From: CADEDH01 sp039201605
GTDB lineage: Bacteria; Actinomycetota; Acidimicrobiia; Acidimicrobiales; SZUA-35
DNA: 64,000 nucleotides
Assembly (NCBI GenBank): GCA_039201605.1
Contig: JBCCRO010000006.1
Coordinates: 62,001 to 126,000, forward strand
Reading direction: 5' to 3'
This document shows, piece after piece, positions 42,686 to 50,308 of this stretch. Position 1 is the first letter of the stretch. Each line of letters starts with the position of its first letter. A program made the translations under genes and the position numbers. The notes beneath the pieces are model-generated. The model had not been told where the DNA came from. It was given only the letters and a program-made list of their open reading frames with translations, and did not search any database.

Positions 42686-45061
42686 GTGGCGGTGGTGCCG
42701 ACGACGCACAGCGGCCGGGTACGCCCGGTGGTCGTCGGCACCGTCGTCGCCCTGGTCTTCCAGCTCGGCCATCTGGTCGAGCACACCATCCAGATGGCGG
42801 TGTGGTTCGTCCACCCCCAGCGCTCGCCGTGGATGTCGCCGGTGGCCCACGCCCTCTCGCGGCAGCTGGGTCGGATTCCGGCGTCGGAGACGGCCGAGAT
42901 GGGTCCTGCCATGTTGCGGGGGATGGAGGTTCTCCACCTCATCGGCAACGTGGTGTTCCTGGCCGGTGCCGTTGGCCTGGCCTGGCTGGTGCGCCCCGCC
43001 GACGCCTCGGCGTCGGACGGCGCCGAGCGGGCCAGGCGGTGGGCCCGGCTCGGCGTCGGGGTGCAGCTGATACACGTCATCGAGCACGTGGTGCTCACGA
43101 CCACGGCGTTCACCGTCGGTCGGGCCATCGGTCTCTCCACCTGGTTCGGTGGGCTGGAGGGCACGGTGGCCTCCACCCAGCGGGTGTGGTGGCACGGCCT
43201 GGTCAACCTGGCCGCCTCGGCCATCGTGGCCCTGGCCGTCGTCCTCGCCGTCCGGGCGGCCCGACCGAACGATGCGGCCCGACCGAACGATGCGGCCCGA
43301 CCGAACGATGCGGCCCGACCGAACGATGCGGCGCGCCCCATCGGGCGGCTCGGCCCACTCGCTGCGCCCCGGCCCGCTCTGGCGGCGGGAGCCCTCACCA
43401 TCGTCGTCGTGCCAACCGTCGTCGCCTTCGTGGTCGGCACCTCGGGCACCCCGGCCGGGGCCGCCCACCATCATCATCAGGCCACGGCATCGGTGGTGGG
43501 GTCGGCGGGCGGCGCCGACGGCGGGGACGGCGATCTGGTCGACGTGGCCGACCGGGTCGGCCTGCGCATGACCCATGGCGCCTTCCGCTGGGACGTCACC
43601 GGCGACCCGGTGGCCATGATGGGCGGCGGGCTGTGCTGGCTCGACGTCGACCAGGACGGTTGGCTCGATCTGTTCGCCACCAACACCTGGTCCGATGGTG
43701 AATGGGGGCTGTGGACCGAGGGCGACGGTCTCCCGACCACCCGCCTGTTCCGCAATCTCGGCGGCACCTTCGAGGATCGGTCGGTCGAGTGGGGGGCGGC
43801 GCACGAGGTGCGGGCCGTCGGTTGCACCGTCGCCGACTTCAACCTCGACGGCTACCCCGATCTGTACGTGACCACGTCCCGCACCAACCTGCTCCTCCTG
43901 AACGACGAGGGCGCCGGGTTCGTCGAGGTGGGGGAGGAGGCCGGGGTCGACGCCTACGGCTGGCAGTCGGGCGCTGCCGCCGGTGATCTGAACGGCGACG
44001 GCACCGTCGACCTCTTCGTCGCCGGCTACGCCGACCTCAACCGGCCCCGGTCCGACAGCGACTCCGGCTTTCCCAACACCGTCGAGGCCCGCCCCGACGT
44101 GGTGTTCTTCTGCGACGTCGTGCGCGACGGCGTCCCCCGTTTCACCGAGGTGGACGCCGCCGCCCTCGGGGTCGAGCCCGACGGGTCGGAGTACGGGTTG
44201 GACGTGGTCATGGTCGACATCGACGGCGACGGCGACCTCGATGTCCACGTGGCCAACGACACCCAGCCCAATCGCCTCTACCGCAACGACCTCGACGTGG
44301 CCGGCGGCCTGGTCGACGTGGCCGCCACCCTCGGGGTCGACGACGACGGCAGCGGCATGGGGGTGGCGGTCGCCGATCTCGATCTCGACGGCCGGCTCGA
44401 CCTGGGCGTCACCAACCTCGCCGGGCAGGGCCATCGGGTGTTCGCCTCGCAAGGGGCGGCCGCCGGGTGGGCGGCCGCCGACGGCGCGGTCGGGGCCCTC
44501 GGTGACCGGGAGACCGGGTGGGGCATCGCCTTCGTCGACCTCGACAGCGACGGGCTCGACGACGCCGTGGTCGCCAGCGGCGAGATCCCGATCACCGACG
44601 ACGCCACCCCCCGCCCCCTCACCGTGTTCCGCGGCACCGAGGCCGGCACCGTCGCCGACGGCACCGTGGACGCGGGCGGCCTGGTGTCGTGGCCGGTCGA
44701 CGCCGGGCCGGGCGGTCTGCCGCTCCTGCAGGGCCGGGGTGTGGCCCCGGCCGACTTCGACAACGACGGCGACATCGATCTCGCCGTCAGCTCGGTCGGT
44801 GGCAACCTGGTCCTCTTGGAGAATCGACTGCCCCAGGGGCGGTCGCTGGTCGTCGACGTGCCGGGGGCCGGCACCGGCACCGTGGTGGAGGCGGTCTTCG
44901 CCGACGGCGAACGGCGACGATGGCAGTTCACCTCTGGCGGCGGCTGGTTGTCCTCGGCCGATCCTCGACTCCACATCGGTCTCGGCGACCGGGAGATCGT
45001 CTCGCTACTCGTCGTCCCGCTCGGCGGCGAGGGCTACCCGCTCGCCATCCCCGACGACTAG
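42686..45061 (+). CDS. Membrane-anchored FG-GAP/ASPIC repeat protein
   Basis: 791 residues from GTG 42686. The first 250 residues have four or five hydrophobic helices with His-rich motifs (FQLGHLVEHTIQ, IHVIEHVVL) and a short tandem repeat ARPNDA x4. After another hydrophobic segment and a HHHH linker the outer part holds seven calcium-binding-type FG-GAP motifs (DVDQDGWLDLF, DFNLDGYPDLY, DLNGDGTVDLF, DIDGDGDLDVH, DLDLDGRLDLG, DLDSDGLDDAV, DFDNDGDIDLA) and a C-terminal ASPIC/UnbV-like domain (FADGERRRWQFTSGGGW). This makes a beta-propeller displayed outside the cell, like CRTAC1/UnbV proteins. Just downstream of the transporter operon; function unknown. Confidence 0.88.
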   Translation: MAVVPTTHSGRVRPVVVGTVVALVFQLGHLVEHTIQMAVWFVHPQRSPWMSPVAHALSRQLGRIPASETAEMGPAMLRGMEVLHLIGNVVFLAGAVGLAWLVRPADASASDGAERARRWARLGVGVQLIHVIEHVVLTTTAFTVGRAIGLSTWFGGLEGTVASTQRVWWHGLVNLAASAIVALAVVLAVRAARPNDAARPNDAARPNDAARPNDAARPIGRLGPLAAPRPALAAGALTIVVVPTVVAFVVGTSGTPAGAAHHHHQATASVVGSAGGADGGDGDLVDVADRVGLRMTHGAFRWDVTGDPVAMMGGGLCWLDVDQDGWLDLFATNTWSDGEWGLWTEGDGLPTTRLFRNLGGTFEDRSVEWGAAHEVRAVGCTVADFNLDGYPDLYVTTSRTNLLLLNDEGAGFVEVGEEAGVDAYGWQSGAAAGDLNGDGTVDLFVAGYADLNRPRSDSDSGFPNTVEARPDVVFFCDVVRDGVPRFTEVDAAALGVEPDGSEYGLDVVMVDIDGDGDLDVHVANDTQPNRLYRNDLDVAGGLVDVAATLGVDDDGSGMGVAVADLDLDGRLDLGVTNLAGQGHRVFASQGAAAGWAAADGAVGALGDRETGWGIAFVDLDSDGLDDAVVASGEIPITDDATPRPLTVFRGTEAGTVADGTVDAGGLVSWPVDAGPGGLPLLQGRGVAPADFDNDGDIDLAVSSVGGNLVLLENRLPQGRSLVVDVPGAGTGTVVEAVFADGERRRWQFTSGGGWLSSADPRLHIGLGDREIVSLLVVPLGGEGYPLAIPDD
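43261..43332 (+). repeat. Four perfect 18-bp tandem repeats inside a coding region
   Basis: The unit CCGACCGAACGATGCGGC is repeated four times without change, encoding ARPNDA x4 in the linker between membrane and propeller domains of the FG-GAP protein. Perfect conservation suggests recent slippage; copy number could vary among strains without breaking the frame. Confidence 0.92.
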
Positions 45062-45076
45062 AACCAGGCGGGCCCC

Positions 45077-45316
45077 TCAGGCGGCGTCGGGCCCCTCGTG
45101 GGGGTAGTGGGTGCGGCACACGTCGCACCACAGCTCGGTGTCAGGCGCCTTGGTCACCTTCTCCTCGGTGTCCCAGGCGGCGGGGGTGATGTAGATCCGG
45201 CGGACCTCGGTGGTGGGCTCGTCATCCCGCCCGCAGCTGTCACAGGCCACCTCGTCCATGGCGGCAATGGTGCCACGGCCCACGCTCGTCCGCCTCATGG
45301 GGTGGGCGGCGCTCAC
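45077..45316 (-). CDS. Small zinc-ribbon-like protein
   Basis: 79 residues from GTG 45316 (GAAGG 9 nt upstream); ATG 45259 is an alternative start. Two CxxC motifs, CDSCGRDD and CDVCRTHY, separated by about 40 residues, could hold one zinc ion. No domain recognised. It is convergent with the FG-GAP gene and divergent from rpsF. Confidence is moderate because of the short length. Confidence 0.65.
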   Translation of the reverse strand: MSAAHPMRRTSVGRGTIAAMDEVACDSCGRDDEPTTEVRRIYITPAAWDTEEKVTKAPDTELWCDVCRTHYPHEGPDAA

Positions 45317-45460
45317 TGTCAGAGGCCTTCTCTAGGGTGTGACCCATGCCGAATGTGCGGGCCGGGCCGGTAGTCTTGACAAGTCCAATTGAAGACCCTG
45401 CCCTCGACCGTCGGGGGCCTCGCCCGAACGGCGAGTCCACAGGGAGGTGTAGCCCAGACC

Positions 45461-45784
45461 ATGCGGGCCTATGAATTGATGGTCATCTTCACGGCCGATA
45501 CCGACGAATCGTCGATCCAGACGTTCGTGAATCGCCTGGAGAAGATGGCGAACGAAGCCGGTGGCACTCTCGAGAAGCTCGACAAGTGGGGCGTTCGGCG
45601 CTTCGCCTACGAGATGCAGAAGAAGCGTGAGGGCTTCTATGTCGTGCTCGAGTTCATCGCACCAAACGCGCTGGCCGAGATCGATCGGACCCTGCGCCTC
45701 GCGGACGAAGTGATCCGCCACAAGTTCATGCGTCTGCCCCTCGACGAGGCTCATCGTCGAGGCCTTGCGGCCGCAACCGCGTAA
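45461..45784 (+). CDS. rpsF: 30S ribosomal protein bS6
   Basis: 107 residues from ATG 45461; GGGAGG lies about 13 nt upstream. The protein begins MRAYELMVIFTADTDE and has the conserved KLDKWGVRRFAYEMQKKREG and the DEVIRHKFMRL end. First gene of the rpsF-ssb-rpsR-rplI cluster. TTGACA at 45376-45381 may be part of its promoter. Confidence 0.97.
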   Translation: MRAYELMVIFTADTDESSIQTFVNRLEKMANEAGGTLEKLDKWGVRRFAYEMQKKREGFYVVLEFIAPNALAEIDRTLRLADEVIRHKFMRLPLDEAHRRGLAAATA

Positions 45785-45795
45785 GGAGCCGAACC

Positions 45796-46272
45796 GTGGC
45801 TATCGATAACAACGTGAGTGTGACCGGCAACGCCACCCGGGAGCCGGAGCTTCGCTTCACCCCCTCGGGCCAGGCCGTCGCCAACTTCGGTCTTGCCGTA
45901 AACCGGCGGTGGCAGAACCGTCAGACCCAGGAGTGGGAGGAGGCCGTGAGCTTCTTCGACATCACGGCCTGGGCCCAGCTGGCCGAGAACGTGGCCGAGA
46001 CCGTGGCCAAAGGCACCCGTGTCACCGTGACCGGGCGCCTCGATCAGCGGTCCTGGGAGAACCAGGAGGGCGAGAAGCGCTCCAAGGTGGAAATCGTGGC
46101 CGACGACGTCGCGATCAGCCTCAAGTGGGCCACCGCCGAAGTCATGCGAAACGAACGATCTGACGGAGGAGGCGGCGGCTACGGCGGCCCCAGCCAAAGC
46201 TCCGGTCCCCGCCGATCCGGCGGCCAGGCCGATGGTCCTCCTGCCTACAACCCCGACGAGGAGCCTTTCTAA
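45796..46272 (+). CDS. ssb: Single-stranded DNA-binding protein
   Basis: 158 residues from GTG 45796, with AAGGAG 7 nt upstream. The OB fold is clear (NVSVTGNATREPELRFTPSG, VSFFDITAWAQLAENVAE, SWENQEGEKRSKVEIVADD). A Gly/Ser/Pro linker leads to the acidic tip DEEPF, which recruits replication and repair partners. Its stop shares one base with the rpsR start. Confidence 0.97.
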   Translation: MAIDNNVSVTGNATREPELRFTPSGQAVANFGLAVNRRWQNRQTQEWEEAVSFFDITAWAQLAENVAETVAKGTRVTVTGRLDQRSWENQEGEKRSKVEIVADDVAISLKWATAEVMRNERSDGGGGGYGGPSQSSGPRRSGGQADGPPAYNPDEEPF

Positions 46273-46754
46273 TGGCTAAGGGAAGTTCACGTAAGCGGCT
46301 CAAGACCAAGGACAACGGTCGCAAGCCCAAGAAGAAGATCAGCCCGCTGGCGTCGGAGAACGTCGCCTACATCGACTACAAGGACACGGAGCTGCTCCGC
46401 CGTTTCATGTCCGATCGGGCCAAGATCCGGTCCCGTCGGGTGTCGGGCAACGACTCCCAGCAGCAGCGCGAGATCGCTCGGGCCATCAAGAACGCCCGCG
46501 AGATGGGCCTCCTCGCCTACACCAGCCGGGTCACCACCCAGCGTCGTGGTGGCGGTGGCCGTCGCGATGACCGGGGCGATCGAGGCGACCGCGGCGACCG
46601 CGGCGATCGTGGTCCGCGCGACCGCGACGGCGAGGGTCGTCGCAACGACCGCGACGGGGAGAACACGTCCTCGGAGTCCGAGACCGCTGCCGCCGCCGTG
46701 GAAAACGTCGAGGGTGTCGAGGTGACCACCGATCAGCAGGGGGCCGAGGTCTGA
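46272..46754 (+). CDS. rpsR: 30S ribosomal protein bS18 with long C-terminal extension
   Basis: 160 residues, twice the usual length. The first 86 or so residues are an ordinary bS18 (YIDYKDTELLRRFMSDRAKI and RAIKNAREMGLLAYTS). The remaining 75 are Arg/Asp/Gly-rich with tandem GDR repeats, then Glu/Ala/Val-rich, and probably disordered. No frameshift is needed, and rplI starts on the last base of the stop codon, so the extension is real in this sequence. It shares the charged low-complexity style of the YidC and Jag tails here. Confidence 0.95.
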   Translation: MAKGSSRKRLKTKDNGRKPKKKISPLASENVAYIDYKDTELLRRFMSDRAKIRSRRVSGNDSQQQREIARAIKNAREMGLLAYTSRVTTQRRGGGGRRDDRGDRGDRGDRGDRGPRDRDGEGRRNDRDGENTSSESETAAAAVENVEGVEVTTDQQGAEV

Positions 46755-47200
46755 TGCGCATCGTCCTGCACGAATCGATCACCGGTCTCGGCAACCGTGG
46801 CGACATCGTCGAGGTGTCCGATGGCTACGCCCGCAACTTCCTGATCCCCAAGGGTCGGGCTCAGCAGGCCAGCGCCGGGGTGGAAGCCCAGGCGGCGTCG
46901 ATGAAGAAGTCGTGGCAGATCCGCAACGCCAAGGAGCGGGAAGCCGCCGAAGAGGTCGCCAAGACCCTGGTCGCCACCACCATCGAGATCAGCGCTCGGG
47001 CCGGCGGCGAAGGCAAGCTCTTCGGCTCGGTCACCGCGGCCGAGGTCTCGGAAGCCATTCGGGCCCAGTCCGGTGTGGAGATCGATCGCAAGATGATCGA
47101 GCTCGCCGAGCCCATCCGCACCACGGGCACCCATGCCGTCACGGTGAAGCCGCACCAGGAAGTGCAGTTTCCCGTCAGCATTTCGGTTGTCAGCGCCTAG
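46754..47200 (+). CDS. rplI: 50S ribosomal protein bL9
   Basis: 148 residues from ATG 46754, overlapping the rpsR stop codon by one base. The N-terminal RNA-binding domain has GLGNRGDIVEVSDGYARNFL followed by IPKGRAQ, then the long connecting helix and a C-terminal domain (GKLFGSVTAAEVSEAI). Normal length and organisation. Confidence 0.97.
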   Translation: MRIVLHESITGLGNRGDIVEVSDGYARNFLIPKGRAQQASAGVEAQAASMKKSWQIRNAKEREAAEEVAKTLVATTIEISARAGGEGKLFGSVTAAEVSEAIRAQSGVEIDRKMIELAEPIRTTGTHAVTVKPHQEVQFPVSISVVSA

Positions 47201-47269
47201 GGGCCATCCGGCCATCTAGACCCACGCGTTCGATAACCACGGGCGACTCTTCCCAGGCTGGGGACGGCC

Positions 47270-47317
47270 TGTGGATGAGTCGCGCCCGCAATCGACCGTT
47301 ATCCACAGAAATCCACA
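47270..47317. promoter_or_regulatory. DnaA-box cluster upstream of dnaB
   Basis: Within the 186-bp rplI-dnaB gap are TGTGGATGA (47270-47278, 8/9, reverse), TTATCCACA (47299-47307, perfect, forward) and AAATCCACA (47309-47317, 7/9, forward). The last two are spaced 10 bp apart, one helical turn. This could allow DnaA to control the helicase gene or to be titrated here. Confidence 0.6.
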
Positions 47318-47386
47318 GATGAGGGGTGCCTGTCCCCAGGGTTAGGCCACTAGCGATGCACAAGCGGACAAGGGGAGGATGAGCTG

Positions 47387-48820
47387 ATGTCCGATGGTCC
47401 CCGCTCCAGCGCGCCCACCCGCGTCCCGCCCAATAATCTCCGGGCCGAGGAGTCGGTACTGGGGGCCATGATGCTCAGCCGCGAGGCCATCGCCGACGTG
47501 GTGGAGGTCCTCGAACCGGAGCATTTCTACAAGCCGGCCCACGGCCACCTGTACGACGCCATCATGAGCCTCTACAGCGGTGGACAGCCTGTGGATGCCG
47601 TGACGGTATCGGAGGAGCTGCAGCGGGCCGGCCTGCTCGACGAGGTGGGCGGTCCCGCCATCCTCCTCGATCTCCAGGCCACAACACCGGCCATCTCCAA
47701 TGCCTCCCACTACGCCAAGATCGTGGAGGAGCGGGCCCTCCTCCGGCGAATGATCACGGTGTCCAACGAGATCGCCGAGATCGCCTACGACGTCCCCGAG
47801 GACGTGCCGAAGGCGGTGGACGACGCCGAGGCAAAGATGTTCGACGTGGCTCAGCGGCGGGTCACCAACACCACCGCCCCGATCCGCGATCTCCTCCCGG
47901 CCAACCTCGACCGCATCGAGATGCTCTACGACCGGGGCGAGGCCATCACCGGCCTCAGCACCGGCTATCTCGATCTCGACGAGAAGCTGGCCGGTCTCCA
48001 GCCCAACGCCCTCTACGTCGTCGGCGCCAGGCCGGCGATGGGAAAGACGGCGTTCGCGTTGGGGCTCGCCGCCAATTCGGCCATGAAGGACCGGCGGCCG
48101 GTCCTCATCTTCAATCTGGAGATGAGCCAGCTCGAGCTGTCGCAGCGCCTCCTGTGCTCCGAGGCCCTCGTCGATTCCGGGCGGGTGAAGACCGGTCGCC
48201 TCGACGAGTCGGAGTGGAACCGCATCTCCCACGCCGTCGGCCGGCTGGCCGAGACCCCGATCTTCATCGACGATAATCCCCGCACGTCGATCATGGACAT
48301 CCGGGCCAAGGCCCGCCGCCTCAAGAGCCGGGAGGGCGACCTGGGGATGGTGGTCATCGACTACATCCAGCTGATGACGGGCCGGTCCAACGCCGAAAGC
48401 CGCCAGGTCGAGGTGGCCGAGATCTCCCGAAACCTGAAGATCCTGGCCCGTGAGCTCGAAGCCCCGGTGATCGCCCTGGCCCAGCTCAACCGTGGTCTGG
48501 AGCAGCGCACCGACAAGCGGCCGATGCTGTCGGACCTGCGCGAGTCCGGGTCGTTGGAGCAGGACGCCGACGTCGTGATGTTCCTCTACCGGGATGAGGT
48601 CTACGACGAGAACTCGCCGGACAAGGGCGTGGCCGAGGTGATCGTGGCCAAGCACCGTAACGGCCCCACCGGGAAGGCCCGGCTCGCCTTCCGCGGTCAG
48701 TTCACCCGGTTCGACAACATGGCCCGGTCCGCCCCCGGCGGCGGCGGGTTCGACGACGGCAGCGGCCCGCCCCCGGGCGACGGCCCCGGTCCCTCCGGCG
48801 ATCCCGGCCCGGACTTCTAG
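47387..48820 (+). CDS. dnaB: Replicative DNA helicase DnaB
   Basis: Hexameric 5'-3' helicase at the fork. 477 residues from ATG 47387, with GGGGAGGATG upstream. The N-terminal collar (NLRAEESVLGAMMLS) is followed by the RecA-like domain with Walker A GARPAMGKTAF near residues 213-222, LIFNLEMSQLEL, Walker B MVVIDYIQLM and the arginine-finger region. The C-terminus is Gly/Pro/Asp-rich. No intein interrupts it, unlike in many mycobacteria. Confidence 0.97.
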   Translation: MSDGPRSSAPTRVPPNNLRAEESVLGAMMLSREAIADVVEVLEPEHFYKPAHGHLYDAIMSLYSGGQPVDAVTVSEELQRAGLLDEVGGPAILLDLQATTPAISNASHYAKIVEERALLRRMITVSNEIAEIAYDVPEDVPKAVDDAEAKMFDVAQRRVTNTTAPIRDLLPANLDRIEMLYDRGEAITGLSTGYLDLDEKLAGLQPNALYVVGARPAMGKTAFALGLAANSAMKDRRPVLIFNLEMSQLELSQRLLCSEALVDSGRVKTGRLDESEWNRISHAVGRLAETPIFIDDNPRTSIMDIRAKARRLKSREGDLGMVVIDYIQLMTGRSNAESRQVEVAEISRNLKILARELEAPVIALAQLNRGLEQRTDKRPMLSDLRESGSLEQDADVVMFLYRDEVYDENSPDKGVAEVIVAKHRNGPTGKARLAFRGQFTRFDNMARSAPGGGGFDDGSGPPPGDGPGPSGDPGPDF

Positions 48821-48827
48821 CCCCGCA

Positions 48828-48848
48828 ATCGGTGCCCTCGACACCGAT
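48828..48848 (+). terminator. Inverted repeat after dnaB
   Basis: ATCGGTG and CACCGAT form a perfect 7-bp stem around a 7-nt loop, 8 bp after the dnaB stop. There is no T-run, so it would be a weak or factor-assisted terminator. The next 150 bp contain only short ACCGAT-like repeats. Confidence 0.4.
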
Positions 48849-49000
48849 ACCGATATCAACGCCGACACCGACGCACGCGCGTACACCCTCACCGATGCCA
48901 ACACCGGCGAAGGCGCCGACGTCGTCGCCCGTTCCGACCTCGGTGGTTTCGCCGGATCCGTGCAGCCCCCCGAGCCGCTTTTCGGGTCCGCCTGTCGCCC

Positions 49001-49255
49001 TCAGCTGACGATCGTGGCCAGCGACCAGATCGCCGCCAGGCTTCCCACCGTGATCTGCATCAGTGACCGGCCGAGCGGTGCCCGCTGCATCTCACCCGAG
49101 TCGTCGGGCCGCGGATTGAGCAGGGCGAGGAGGTTGCCGCCGGCCAGCGCAGCACCCAGGGCCAAGGTGAGATAGGCCAGGAAATTGTCGCCCAGGAAGT
49201 TCTGACCGGTCACCGGCCCGGTCCCGAGGACTAAGGCGCTCAAGATTTTCGCCAT
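49001..49255 (-). CDS. Small two-helix membrane protein
   Basis: 84 residues from ATG 49255. Two hydrophobic segments (AYLTLALGAALAGGNLLALL and MQITVGSLAAIWSLATIV) flank a short polar loop (NPRPDDSGEMQRAP). TACCAT lies 8 nt before the ATG, the leaderless pattern seen for several genes here. No family recognised. It stands alone between dnaB and the Nudix gene. Confidence 0.65.
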   Translation of the reverse strand: MAKILSALVLGTGPVTGQNFLGDNFLAYLTLALGAALAGGNLLALLNPRPDDSGEMQRAPLGRSLMQITVGSLAAIWSLATIVS

Positions 49256-49501
49256 CCTCGACGATGGTACTTCTACCGGTGACCATCACCCTCACCGGCA
49301 TTCCAGTGGTAGAAGCGGAGGCCGCCGTCTCCTCCACACGCATCAGCAGCACTCCGGTGCTGTCGCCCTGGTGGCCTCCGCTTCTGCCCTACTGCCGGCC
49401 CGACCGTGGGTCCGCCGGCGGCCGATGGCCACCCTCGAAAACGGGACCGGGTCCGGATCCAATGTGCGTCCGTGGCCGCTGCGGCCCTACCGTTGCCGGC
49501 T

Positions 49502-50230
49502 GTGTCTGACAACGAGTTGATCCCGGCCGCCACCGTCCTCCTGGTCCGAGATGGCGCCGAGGGCCTCGAGGTGCTGATGCTGCGCCGCAACTCCAAGATC
49601 GCCTTCGGCGGGGCCTGGGTCTTCCCCGGTGGCGCCGTCGAGCCCGATGATCGCACCACCGCCGAGGCGACGGTCGCCGCTACCGTCGATGGCGACGGGA
49701 GCGACGGCGACGCGGTGAAGGCGGCCGCCCGAGTCGCCGCCGTCCGCGAGACCGATGAGGAGACCGGGCTGCAGATCGGCCACGACGACCTGGAGCTCTG
49801 GTCGTACTGGGAGCCGCCGGGCCGACCGACGATGCAGGGCAAGGGTCCGGTCCGCCGCTTCTCAACCTGGTTCTTCGTCAGCCCCGCCCCCGACGGTGAC
49901 GTGGCCATCGACGGCGGTGAGATCCACGAGCATCGCTGGCTCCGACCGGCCGACGCCCTCGACCTCCGCCGCGTCGGTGAGATCGAGCTCGTGCCCCCGA
50001 CCTGGGTGACCCTCACCCAACTCGGCGCTCACGACACCGTCGCCGCCACCCTCGAGTGGGCTCGCCTCACCACCTCGATGGAATTCCGCACCCGTCCGAT
50101 CAACCGGGCCCCCCTCACCCTGGCCTGGGCCGGCGACGCCGCCTACGACGGCGGTCCGATCGACGCCGCCGGCCCCCGGCACCGGCTCACCATGGCCGAC
50201 GACGATTGGGTCTACGAGCGCCGGAGCTGA
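49502..50230 (+). CDS. Nudix hydrolase-family protein
   Basis: 242 residues from GTG 49502; TACCGT is 8 nt upstream. The Nudix fold is seen in PAATVLLVRDGAEGLEVLML and the box residues GGAVEPDD ... RETDEETGLQ, with about 30 extra residues between the first glycines and the REUxEE core, as in NUDT19/NUDT7-like (acyl-CoA or nucleotide diphosphatase) enzymes. Substrate unknown. Confidence 0.85.
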   Translation: MSDNELIPAATVLLVRDGAEGLEVLMLRRNSKIAFGGAWVFPGGAVEPDDRTTAEATVAATVDGDGSDGDAVKAAARVAAVRETDEETGLQIGHDDLELWSYWEPPGRPTMQGKGPVRRFSTWFFVSPAPDGDVAIDGGEIHEHRWLRPADALDLRRVGEIELVPPTWVTLTQLGAHDTVAATLEWARLTTSMEFRTRPINRAPLTLAWAGDAAYDGGPIDAAGPRHRLTMADDDWVYERRS

Positions 50231-50308
50231 GTGCTCCCCCCACGGGGGGAGAGGCATCCCCGCCGGGGCTGATGACGCCGCCCGGTCGCCGTGAGTACCG
50301 TTGCGCCC

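Noticed and set aside
41882..44974. 1030-codon minus-strand open frame opposite the permease and FG-GAP genes
   Set aside because: Shadow frame; composition dominated by Gly, His, Asp and Pro, no domain, and it crosses two well-supported genes.
46560..46620. RGD cell-adhesion motif in bS18
   Set aside because: The Arg-Gly-Asp triplets are part of a low-complexity GDR repeat in a cytoplasmic ribosomal protein, so an adhesion role is not plausible.
48013..48060. Intein in DnaB
   Set aside because: The P-loop and downstream motifs of DnaB are continuous at normal spacing, so no intein is present.
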